Source of the DNA: Oscheius tipulae
Lineage: Eukaryota > Nematoda > Chromadorea > Rhabditida > Rhabditidae
Direction of reading: 5' to 3'
Length of the DNA: 64,000 nucleotides
Assembly (NCBI GenBank): GCA_037178975.1
Contig: JASJZH010000003.1
Span: forward strand, 9,238,001 to 9,302,000
A program made the translations under genes and the position numbers. Shown here piece by piece: positions 47,427-58,700 of this stretch (within the stretch, counting starts at the first letter, position 1; each line of letters starts with the position of its first letter). The notes under the pieces were generated by a model. The model was not told where the DNA came from, did not search any database, and saw nothing but the letters and a program-made list of their open reading frames with translations.

Positions 47427-49776
47427 TCACCTGCGGATGGAGTAGACGAGGTAGCGGTTTGATCTGAAAGAATTTTGAACGGTTTTTGGGCAAAAAGAGG
47501 ACTTACCCGTTGACTTTTTCAGCTAGAAGCCGGCCGGAGTCGGTTGGCTCGCTGAAGGCGATCATCTTGCAGCATTTGGCTCGATTCCGTCGGTCGTGGG
47601 CGATCAAGGCGCTGGCTAGACCCTTCCTACGCCACTCCGGGTGCGTCCAGACGCGATTAATGCCCAGGAGACGGGTTTCGGCCTCCAAGAAGGGCTGAAA
47701 CGGGTTGTTTTTGACAGGGAACAGTGGGGGAATGATTTACAAGCTTTTTAAGTAAACATTTCTTTTTTGGATTCCAATTCGGAAAAACCACTCAAAAACT
47801 CAAGAAAACTGTCCAATACAGCTTCTAGGCGGTTAAGAGAAGACAACAGAATGCGGGTTAATGTCACTGGAACAGCTCAAAAACCCGTCATTTTCCTCTC
47901 GAGGAAAATGGCCGATTTTTAACTGGATTCAAGGAAGTTTGGTTAAGATCATTAAGGGAAAGACTAATTATAGTCAGAACACTTAGTTTTATGGTGCTCG
48001 AACGGTACAATGAATCTGTTTTTGGTGTTCACGGCTACTTCTCTCAATTTTCCTAGATCAAAGAAGAGACAAGGAGACTGTGAAGAGCTTGTTAAGAATC
48101 GTTTCTCCTTAAACAACTAGTTAAAAAAGCTGGTCAGCCACAGGAATCGAACTCGTCAGCAGAAGTCAGAAGCCCCATTTGAAATTGGAAAGGGCACAAA
48201 AAGTCGAAAAACATGGAAAGAGAACAGAGCCTTTCGTGGACAGGTTCCGAACACTGACCTCCAGATTACTAAGCCGTGTTTTTAGCCACTAGGCCATTTA
48301 TACACGTTTCAATCTAAAAAGTCGTTTTCTGAAGCCAAGAAAACGAATTCTGGCTTTTCTAGAGTTGATTGGGTTCAAATAGAGTCCAAACTAGATTTCT
48401 GGGATGGTTGGAAGACTGGGAAAATAACCAGTTTTTTGCATTCTGAGATTTGGTCAGTATTTTCGAGTCAGGCCATGAAGTTGGGTTACAGAGCTTGCTG
48501 ACATTTTAGGACAGGTTTGTTCACGAAACCTCTGTTGAAAGTCGTGTCTCTCAGATTTTTAAGCTATTTTAGTCAAGATCATTGAAGGACAGACTAAAAA
48601 CATCGTTACTAGGTCTATTTTCGATTTTTGCGGCCAAGCTTCCCAATTCCCAGGTTTATAGACACAAAACGGTCTACAAATGGCTTTCTGGGACTGTCCA
48701 GTAGTATTTTAGGGATCCAGAAAGGATAGCAGGCACAACATGCGCCCGGAAACGGATAAAGGCCATACCTCTTCCGTATCATTCCACTGGGCACCGCCTT
48801 CCAGAATTTCTCGGACTATGATGGAGGAAATGGTGAGATTTCTGTCCTACAACCTGGCTGTTTACGAGTTAGAAAAGGTTTCTGACCCCTTCGATAAGTT
48901 GGGCCAGTACTGTGCATCGGTTATCTGCTCCCCAGATCGAGATATCCGGCGCGAAACCGAACTCCACGTTGACCACGTCCTGGAAATTGGATTTATTGGT
49001 GAAATAACCGGCTTATGACTTCAATAATCTCCAGAATTCTTTTCGCGAGGGCCGTCTGCTTCGATTTAGACGTCAAATAGCAGACTTTCCGGCTGGAAAG
49101 CTTTGTGAAGTTCTCTATTTGGATATCGCAGGGATTTGCCCTGAAAAACTAGGTTATTTTGAGTACAAAGTAGATCTTTAGTCCAAATGTTCTTGTAAAA
49201 ACAACTTGGGAATATTTTTTTTTAGGTTACTTTCGTTGATAGATTCCGAACCCTGATCTCCAGATTACTACGCCACGTTTTCAGCCACTAGGTTATTTTT
49301 GCGAACACAACTAGCAAGAAAGTCTACCACTATTTTTGGAATAAGGATCAGTAAAAAAGGATCACAAACCGATCAAAGTCGTCCACCTGCTTTCGCGTAA
49401 CCTGGAAGAGCTTCTGCGTCCTTTTGTTATGATGAAATTGGTCGTGTTCACGGACATCGTCTCCGTCGTCCACGGAATAAACCATTCCGCACAGAAAATC
49501 CGAAGTTTTTATACGGAAAATACACAATTACCTGTTCACATCGAGTAGCTCCCAGCTGCCTTTGCCCGGCATCTAGAACCATCTGTTTGGGGTCTTTCGT
49601 AGGCCAGAAAACTCTTTTTCTCTCTTAAAATGAACCGTTTTTTGAAAAAGGCAAAAAAGACTCTTACTTGCTATTTGAGGACTGTGTGCATTAAAAAGAG
49701 ACGGGCTATCGCCTAGAGGTCGCCTAACAGTCGAGTTCGTCAGGAATGAAGAGATCTTTGCCTGGGCAGGTGGCAT
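47427..49776 (-). CDS. eco-1: ESCO/Eco1 cohesin acetyltransferase (8 exons, 259 aa)
   Basis: Exons 49668-49776, 49532-49623, 49370-49491, 49020-49140, 48887-48979, 48769-48786, 47507-47694 and 47427-47463. Seen: a PCNA-interacting box near the N-terminus (QAKISSFL); LDAGQRQLGA followed by a C2H2 finger (CEQCGMVYS, then H and HH); and the acetyl-CoA-binding acetyltransferase core LLGINRVWTHPEWRRKGLA, MIAFSEPTDSG and YLVYSIRR. Acetylates SMC3 in S phase to establish sister-chromatid cohesion. The finger spans intron 2, whose acceptor reads TTTTCTG, not AG. Exon 6 is placed as an 18-nt microexon because the longer choice (to 48815) breaks phase; its conserved Trp fits. AATAAA on the minus strand at 47379-47374. 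Confidence 0.85.
48238..48296 (-). repeat. tRNA-derived fragment, CTAGTGGCTAAAA type
   Basis: Minus strand GGCCTAGTGGCTAAAAACACGG and GTGTTCGGAACC. Lies in an eco-1 intron. Confidence 0.6.
49241..49295 (-). repeat. tRNA-derived fragment, CTAGTGGCTAAAA type
   Basis: Minus strand AACCTAGTGGCTGAAAACG and GGGTTCGGAATC. Lies in an eco-1 intron. Confidence 0.6.
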
Positions 49777-50638
49777 TTTGGCTGGAAACGGTGGAATTCT
49801 TGTGAGAATGCTGAAAAAGTTTGAAATTTTGAGATTTGCGGTATTTGGGAGAGCGTGGACGACGTACAATTGCGTACTAAACGAGTGGGACTGGGACAAG
49901 CAGACTGGGGGCCGATATTTTTGGCCTACAGGCTGCGAATTCCAAGGAAAATAAGATAATATTCTATTCTATTAGGACTAAGAATATAGAATACGAAAAA
50001 TTGGGGAGTTTCTGAACTCAAACGGAGGCACGCTTTAATCTTGAAAAAAAAACTTCGAAAATACGTCTGCATGTGCAAAAAACATGTAATTTTTCAATGG
50101 CACCGACCGAAATTATTGAAAAGGTACGTTATAACGAGGCTAAAATCGACTTTGTGCAGGCCCAGCAGAACGTTATAGCAAGGGTACGTTATAATGCGAC
50201 TCCACAGTAGCTTGAAACTTTCTAGAGAGCAAGGAGGTTTCTTTAGACAGGAAAGAAGGAGGTGAAAGGGGAAAGAGATGACTGGACCTTCAGTCTTTCC
50301 GCTCAAAAATTTTTGAGTTCCTCATAAACTTCTGTTATTTCGTAGAAAAGAGCAAAATAATCTGCTTAAAACCCTGATTCGACGTTTTTAGGCTTTTTTG
50401 TTTTTTAAAGAGTTTATGAAACGAGGGACCAGGAGCTCGATCCCACGACAAAGCTTTTGAATGAGCTATTTTGAGAGACAAAGGCTTCCCGAGGCGAGAA
50501 GTAGGTAGGTTTACAAGAAAAATAGCCCTAAAGGAGACCCGGATAAAAAGAGGGGGCGAGACCTTTTTTTTATTAATCATCGAACCCGACAGAAAAGAGA
50601 AGCACCGGAAAGACGAAGAAGTAGAGATGAGTGAATGA
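49777..50638. other. spacer between eco-1 and vps-50
   Basis: No gene supported. Two copies of GGTACGTTATAA (about 50122 and 50180) flank a short AT-rich stretch and may be the ends of a small element. Confidence 0.45.
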
Positions 50639-53600
50639 TCAGTTGGAAAGCGCGCTGATTATGCGAGTTTTGGCCTTCTTCGAGACGTGATTGGCTGCAC
50701 TAAGAAGCGAGATCATCTGTTTCGAGGTGTACTCCTGAAAATATCGGCTTATTCCCAATTCTATTTCACTTACAGTATGCTGATTGATCCACTGTTCCAG
50801 ACCACTTTCCGGGAGGTAAAAGGCCTTAATGTAGCCTTCTACATAGCCACTGTGCGGCACGGGTTTCATGCCAAGGATCTCTCCGAGTTTGAGAGTAACT
50901 TGGCCGAGATCCAGTTGCATCAGAGCGCGGCCTTCTGTAGAACACTTCCCGGAGTCCGAGTAGCCTTGGACCATGGTTTTGAAGGCGTAGAATATGACTC
51001 GATCGAAGAAGGTTGTTCTCGTTTGATTAGAAATGTGTACTGTCCCTCCTACTGAATCGATACGGAGGAGGAGTCCTTCCATGTCCTGTAAGATTGGGTA
51101 AGATGAACAGAGACAGTGAAATAGAGAGCCAGAGAGGCGGAGACACAGAGATACTAAGAGACAGAGCTACAGAGAAACGGATAGACTGAGTGACAGATAG
51201 ACAGAGACAGTACCTGCAATAGAAAATCAACATAGGGACTATGACAGGATTGAAGTTCGTCAATATCCCATTTACTGGAACTGATCTTCTGGTAGAGGAC
51301 TTCCAGCTTCAGAGCTCGACTGGCAATTGAGTCGAGGACCAGGATGCGTACGTTAGGAATTTGGGTAAGGACCTGACAAGGCTTTGTTTTTGCAAGATGT
51401 CAATGTCTACCTGTGAGTAGAACTGATCCAGTTCATAATTGTGAGCCTGAAGGATACCTTCGATTACTGGACGGACAAGGTCCAGTTGTCTGGCGACGAA
51501 CTCTCTGGAACATTTTGACTACTTGACAGCCCCAAACATACAGCGATTCCAAAGCGACGATTCTCTCAGCCGCTCCGTACAATTGGTCAGCAAAGTTGAG
51601 ATTGACGGCACCCGACAGTTCCGGGAGGTCCTGGAACTGGGTCAGTGACAAACTAGAAAGATATCACCATGTTTTCGGTAAGAACCTTGTGTTTAGTACT
51701 GGATAGAAGCTGTTCGAGCTGGGGACTCTTCTCCATGTTTGGAGCCCCGTCCTCCCCAAAAAGGTGACAGATCTGAAAAATGAAGGTACGGGGAAGAGTC
51801 AGAGAGCATACGGAGAGAACAAAGAACTCGAAGAGTTCAATTATCCCAGGAATTGACTTTTCCGAAATTGAGGGAAGTAACGAAGTCATTCGGAGGTATC
51901 TGCCGAAGAAACGAAGAATGTTCAGGGCAGTGTTGCAGAGATTGGGAGGAATGTGGTCTTCTGGATCTTCAGCTCTGAAATATCACGGTGTGTCTCTGCC
52001 TCCCTGTCTCTGTCGTCCTGTCTCCCTGTCTCTGTTTGCCCGTCTCTCTGTCTTATTGTACTCACGAGGCATCTTCCTCGCTCTGCGAAGGTCTACTCGA
52101 TCTTTCCGACTGTCTTCTCGACTTCAGCTCCTCCTTCCCGAACGGATTGACAAATTCCGATGGTACTATTTCAAAGTCAAGTTGGTCGCCTGGCGATTCC
52201 AGAAGAGGAATCTGTACGCTCTGATCTCTCGTCGTCTTGAGAAAATGAAAATCTTGCAGATCGAAGATGGTGAACTGATGAGGCACTGGACACAGGGTGA
52301 AGCACTCATTCTCCAAGAACATACGGAGCTCGAAGAGTCTCTCAGAATGGTATCTAAACAACGAAAAATTGTTGGGAGAAACGGAATCACCTCTCAAAGT
52401 AGCTAGCAGTCTGCTTGGCCAAAGCCTGAGACAGCTCTACCGATGAATGACCAAAGTGTGTTCTTCCGAAGGCGCAGAATCTGCTGATCAAATCGACAAT
52501 GTCCATGATGTCATCAAATTTCACCAGGGAAAAGTCGAGAGCGTTTAGAAGCGTACTCAGAGCGGACAGAGCTGATCGGAATACAGTGTAGGCAGAAGCC
52601 GAGAGGTACGAAAGAATGGCGCACGGGGGAGTTGGACTGCCTAGAAAGTACGAGTTTAAAAGAAAACATTGTGGGTACCAGAGCTTGTGGATTGCATTCG
52701 CTCAAATTCCTCGGAATGGAATCGAAGAACAGCGTGATAGACCACTAGAATACGGGTCAGAACAAAGCAGAGTTCGCGGACGGTGGTGACAGAAGAGTCG
52801 GATGGCAGGGCCTGAAAACGGTTCTATTTCTGTCACTGTCACATCTCCACTTACCTGACAGACATCTTCATAGACAATCTCCGCAGTCTCGACCGAAACC
52901 TTGTCCACTACAACTGTTCTAGCTGACCTGCTCAGAGAGGTATGGAAGTGAGTGACTAGCTTCCGTGATGCTGCCTGAATCACTCCGTTTCAAATTTTCA
53001 AGCGTGACTCACCTCTTTCTGATTGAGCATACTGTAGGCCTGCTGTACACAGCTGTACCTGTCCACGTCAAAATTGAGAGTTAGGGCAGAGAGAGTCAGA
53101 TCCAGAGACTGTTCAATGAGCTTGGAAGATCCGACTAGTTTGTGCATCAGGTCACTGACACAGTTGAAGTGCTGATACTTTGTGGCTGCTTCTTTTGCCT
53201 CGATGGCTATCCTGATAGCCAGAGGGAACTGTCCCTCCTCTACTGCGTCTCTTAGCTGAAATTCTGTCTCGTAGAGCGTTTTGAGCACGAGAAGAGTTCT
53301 TTTCAGCCGATTCAACAGTCGCTTCTTCTTCTCATTGGCCAGAATTCCAAGAGCTGCTCCGCTCCTTTTGCCCGCGCTCCCGAGGTCTCTGAAAAGTTGA
53401 CCAGTTTTTGAGGTACCAGCAGCGATTTTCTGATTCGTGAAGTTGCACAAATTTGTAGAACGCGTCAAGAGCGTTAACTTTGCAGAACATGAGAGATCTC
53501 AAAATTTCAGTCTTTGACGCGAAACGAGCGATGCAAAAAGAGCGCGCCGAGTAAGGCGACAGAATAGTTGACTATTTTGACTCAGACATGAGATTTTAGA

Positions 53601-54297
53601 GCATTGGAAAGTTGTAGCTTTTGAACAGATCTACGTTTTGTCAGAACATGGTAATGCGAAAAAATTATTCCTTCACCCAGAAAAACGCTCAGACAACGAC
53701 TCACTCCCTGATTATTCGAACGTCTCCTAGTAGCTCATTCAAGTCGTCGCGTATAATGTCAACATCTTCCATTTGGCGACTGTAGGAGGGTGATTTTTCC
53801 ATAATTAGCTCGGAAATTTTCTTGGAAACGACCTGAAGCTGCCCTTTGAGCTTGAATCTCTCCATTTCCAGGTCATGGACATCGAGTTGGGGCTCAAAGT
53901 GCTTCTAAGACCGAATTTTCTTTCCTACTTTTCATTGTTTTTACCTTCAATTCGTAGTCGATAGCATCAAAATCGTCCTCAATGTAATAAGCAGCGTCAA
54001 TATTCTCAATAACATCGTCATCTTGCCTCGAGGACGAAGGCCGACACTTGTGGGTCTTTTGAATCAGAAATATGACCAAGAATCCCTATTCATTTACCTT
54101 CTTCGTTAAAGTTTCGGCTTCCATACTCTTGGAGCCAGTATACGGACTAACTATGTACTCTGCCATGTCATCCATCTATCCAAAAATGGTTAAAGTTGTC
54201 TGGTCAAGTGACTCACCATTGTATCGTCGTCTGCTGAGGTGAAACTGTCCCCGAGTGTTTGTATCTTTTTTGTTATCGTGTCTTTGATTTTGTCCAT
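50639..54297 (-). CDS. vps-50: VPS50/syndetin, EARP tethering-complex subunit (16 exons, 880 aa)
   Basis: Exons 54217-54297, 54098-54175, 53945-54055, 53705-53904, 53013-53388, 52855-52974, 52679-52811, 52391-52640, 52066-52353, 51812-51974, 51686-51772, 51538-51636, 51411-51500, 51214-51372, 50774-51085 and 50639-50734. Seen: an acidic N-terminus (YYIEDDFDAIDYELK); a coiled-coil tethering region (DVHDLEMERFKLKGQLQVV); a helical-bundle body (NRLKRTLLVLKTLYETEFQL); and the C-terminal block CSTEGRALMQLDL, then YIKAFYLPESGLEQWI, EYTSKQMISLL and KKAKTRII, which identifies VPS50. EARP (VPS50 with VPS51-53) tethers recycling endosomes; in C. elegans it matures dense-core vesicles. Introns 11 (51 nt) and 12 (35 nt) are the least certain; exon 4/5 could hide one small exon. 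Family length is about 960. Confidence 0.9.
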
Positions 54298-55729
54298 CCT
54301 TTGTATAGTAAGTTACAGTAAAATACAAGAGGAAGTAGGCAGAAATAGCCTGGCCGAATGGAATTATCGAGCTGAAGGCCAAGAAATTTGAAAATATTTG
54401 CGCGCCAATCCATTTGCAGTCCTTTGAACGCTCAGTCTTCATTTTTACCTTTCGAGAACTCATTTTTCCACTTTTTCTTGCTATTTTATGCCTTTTCTCG
54501 CAGAAAAATGTTACCAAACGATGTAGGAAACGGTAGGTAATCGTCGGGTGTAGGCTAAAGCCGTTCTACGTCGAGCTTTGTCCATTTTAGGCCTTTTTTG
54601 CTTCTTTCTCACTCCTTTCTCGTGGTTAAGTGAGAGTTTTTGCTGAGAAATTGGTAGAACAACACAAGGGTTTGGTCAGTTTGTTAGAGGAACATATTAA
54701 ATCGCTTTAAAGTCGTGATTGTGAAAAAGTCGATACCTGTCTCTCCACACACTTTTGTCAGATTTTCTTGGTTTCCTATTCTTTTTACTGTAGTTTTAGC
54801 TTATGCTTGGTTACAAAAGACTCGTAGTGAACAAAGAAAAGACTTGTGGGCTGTATTTTCTTGTAAAACAGTCCAATCTCTGACTGTCTCTCGATCTGAA
54901 GCCTTTTCAGCCTATTCTCTTACCTCTTTTCTTCTCTTGGGCTCGATTTCTTGCTCATTACTTTCCTGGATAACACTTCGGCAAGCAACATGCTTCATTT
55001 TCGCGCGCAATTTCGTTTTTTGGCGCGGATCTAATTTTTCATTATTTTTCCAAGCTTCTCTCAGTTTTGTCGTCCATTTCTGCTATTTTTCCGTATATTA
55101 TCTCTGTTTATCGTTCTTTTGTCCGGTGTAAAACGGTGTATTAAGCTTCTAGAAAGATAAATTTAGCAGCTACAGCTCGTTTCAATAGCTTTTTTTTCGT
55201 ATTTACAGACAATTGAAGAAGAGGGATACGGGAAGGACTGGAAAGAAAATATCAGGAAGACCTCGGTTTCCTGTTTTGAAATGTTGTTTTACGGAAAAAC
55301 ACCAGGAGTGAGCGACACAATTGGGAAAAGATTAGAAAATAATGAAAAATTGGATCCGCGCCAAAAAACGAAATTACGCGCAAACAGTTTTGAATGAAGC
55401 GAGTTGCCTGCCGAAGTATTACCCTTTCTTACTTCCCATTAACTTGACTAAAGTTAAGCGAAGATGGCTCTCAAATCCTGCTAAATCCGTTGATACTCAC
55501 TCTTGCAGTGATTTGGCAGTTTCCCAGGTCTTATCTGTCTAAAACCAGACAAACATTGCCCATAAATAGTCTAAAATGTTAGGAAATCAGTTAAAAACAG
55601 CCCCACCCCGATTTCTTACTCTTTACATCCAATTTTTTCCTGGAAAACCCTTTATTAATTTTCACAAACCTTCTTTTAACTAACATTCTCTTTTTTTCAG
55701 GGTGACGACACGAAGAAAAAACTGTCACG
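54298..55729. other. divergent region vps-50 / drg-1 with foldback element
   Basis: No gene supported. Includes foldback copy 2 (54971-55431) and a probable trans-splice acceptor TTTTTTTCAG ending at 55700, 30 bp before the drg-1 ATG. Confidence 0.6.
54971..55431. repeat. foldback element, copy 2
   Basis: Arms 54971-55050 and about 55330-55431 pair as inverted repeats. Shared blocks include CTTCGGCA.GCAAC, CGTTTTTTGGCGCGGATC and TTTTTCATTA. Pairing weakens inward to about 55095 and 55290. The outer end resembles the TTCGGCAGGC end of the element at 27275-27731. Confidence 0.8.
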
Positions 55730-58700
55730 ATGTCGATTCTTCAGAAAATTGCCGATATTGAGAATGAGGTCGGTAAAATTACTGTTTTCAAGCAAAATAT
55801 CCAATTTCAGATGGCCAGAACGCAGAAAAACAAGGCCACCAACGCTCATCTGGGTATTCTGAAGGCCAAACTGGCGAAGCTCCGACGCGAGCTGATCACA
55901 CCGAAGGGCGGTGGAGGTGGAGCCGGTGAGGGATTCGACGTGGCCAAGACCGGAGACGCGAGAATTGGATTTGTAGGTCGGTTTTCAGCACATTTTTCCT
56001 TCTTTCAGAGGTCGAAACTTCGAAAGTTTTATTCGTACATAGACATTTGCAAGCACTCTCTAACTATATACTCTCATTCTCTCTGGTATAGGCACATTTG
56101 TGGGTGGGCTTGTGGGGGTAGTGGGGGCTATTTCGATCACATTCGAGTTTTGGCTGTTACTTTGTATAAAAAAAAACAGTTTAGGCAGTGTCACGGGGAG
56201 AATTCGCATCGGTTTTTTGAGACGTAGGGGAAGAGAAAGTCCTCAAATAAGTGAGATTGAATACCTCGAAATACCCATTTTTTGTGTAGAAGAAAAAATA
56301 CTGAGCGAATTGTTTGATTTCTAGTTGTCGCGGGGCGAGGAGGCTTCTTCCTCACGCAGTCGTTCGTAGACGAAATCCTCCTCTTTCGGCGGCTTTTCCG
56401 TCGCTTCATCCTCGTTTTCTGACTCCTCCTCGTCTGGAAAGGGCATTTAAATGTCAGGTTGTCAACCATTCTCTGCCTGTTTCACATTTCAGAAACGTGC
56501 CATCGCATACTATTGACACTTTTGACATGCTTTCGTGTCAATTGGGCACCTTGTAAGACTATCTGTCAATTTGGCATCCTTCACCCAAATTTACATGCCA
56601 AAGAACTTGTCTAGACATGTTTTGCCAGTCTCTGTCGGTAATTTATCTGTCAATTTAACATGACAGAATTTGTCAATTGAACTGTGACCTGTCAGCGTGC
56701 TATCTTTTGAAAATTTAGATGTCAATATGCTCGTCGCTCCATTTTACGCTGTTCTGTTAGGCCGCCATTCTAAACCCTGTCAACTTGAGGCTGATTTGCC
56801 GCATTTTCTTTCAAATTGCCTACTTTTGTCCAGTTGACATCACACATGTCAACGTGACAATGTCGATTTCCTAAACGGTGCCAAAACAGACGTAACTCAA
56901 GTCATGTATGAAAATTTCGGACTTAGCAGGTCAGAAAGCTTGAAATGTTATGGAAACCTGACATGTCAAAAACTTCAACTGACCATGCTCCTCCTTGTTA
57001 TTGTTCCTCGCATTCCAGTCATCGCGCTTCAGCTCCTCGTCATCGCTCATCTTGTAGTAGATGTCCACCTCTCCCTCACTACTCGACCACTTTTCGGCCG
57101 AGTCCGGGCGGTCCATGTGGGGCTGAATCGTTGTTTTTTTTTTGAGTATTTGATACTAACAACCCGGGTTCGATCCGTCTAACTTTCTGCCATGTACCAT
57201 TTTGTAAAATGCCTGCGCTGAGTAAGAATAGGCAATTATATTTAGGAGTTTCCGATTCCCAAACAAAGGTACAGCCCTTTAAAGTTTTAGCGAAGCGTTG
57301 GTGTATTGGTAATCGCATCGCAATATCGCCAGTTTGAACCAGACGACCCGGGTTCGAACCCCGTGGGTGGCAAACTACTTAAAAATGCTATTTTGAAAGT
57401 AAAAAGTAATGAAATTTGACATGTTTCCAAAAATTTGTCACTCTTGCCAGCTCTAAACCCACCTCAATCTCATCCGGCACGACCAGATCCGTGAACAGGG
57501 GCTTCTGAACCCCGATCTCGGTCAGATCGATGTCCTCCTCGTCCACGCGACTACCTCGTCTCGAGGTCGGTCTCTGGATTTCGGGACTATCACTCCGCAG
57601 GTAGTCGACCCGTTCCTCTTCTTCCTCAGTGCTCGGCGAGACAATCGGCGTCGAATCTATCATGCTATTCGAGGAGACAATAATGAGGTCCGGAATCGCG
57701 TCTTTCTCGACAACTTTTTGCAGCGGCTCATTGTGCGGCATTTCCTCTTCCTCCCTTATAACTGCGGGCGGCGTTTTCTCCTTCTTTTGTTCCACAGAAG
57801 CGGCTTTGTCCAGCTCGTTCGTAGAGTCAAAAGTCGGCTCGCGAGGCAGTTGCGAGCCGTCACACATGAACATGAACCGAGCCTGACGCTCTGTGAGATG
57901 TCGCGGCTCATTCGGATCCACGTCCGGCACCGTTTCATCAATGCTCCTGTACTCGGACTCAAAAGCTGCCTCTACTTCCTGCCGTTTCGTCTTGACAGAG
58001 CCGTTCCGGGACGGCTTGTCCTGCCGGTTTAGGGTACCATAATTGGGAGTAGCTGAGTTCGCGGCAAGACATTCCATCTCGGTCTTCGACTTGGACTTTT
58101 TCTCCTTGTGGAGCCTGTAAGTTTTTTTTCTCTTTGTTGAGGACCAAAGAAACGAGGGACGGATTGACACAATGACTCACTTCCACAGCCTATACCCTCC
58201 AATCAGATAGCAGATGGCAAAGAACGCCCCGACGCAGCTTATCATCCAGATGAGCTTTGTATTGTCGCCATCGTCGGCCCGAGCCCCGAGTTGTCGCTTA
58301 ATCCGCGTCACGCGAACGCTCTCCAGTCGAATTCCGCCTAGGATCCTCGAGAGTGGCACAGCATGGCTGCCAAGTATCACTTTCACCTAAAAATGAGTCT
58401 CTGTGACTGGTTTGTTTGTCTGAAACAAATGTCAACTTTAGGCTTGAATTTGTCTGTGCATGTGGCTAAAAGCGCGGCATAATAATCGGTAGCACAGGGG
58501 ATCGGTTCCTCACCGAGAAAAACGTTATGGTTCCATGTTTTTCGGCTTTTTGTAATCTTCTAATGAGGCTAGTAGTTGCATTACTCCTGGCTCGTTTTTT
58601 TTCAAAATGCTATTCTGAAGAGAAATGGGCGTGGAAAAGGGTCCCAGGGGCAATTAACAGTTATTTTTACAAAAACTTTAGGCTATAGCCAGCCTGTATA

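Noticed and set aside
51653-51667. 15-nt intron in vps-50
   Set aside because: Too short; a donor at 51685 with the acceptor at 51637 gives a 51-nt intron and keeps phase.
57294-57371. Functional tRNA gene
   Set aside because: Perfect B-box but a 20-bp insertion and no proper anticodon arm; all tRNA-like hits fail cloverleaf pairing by eye.
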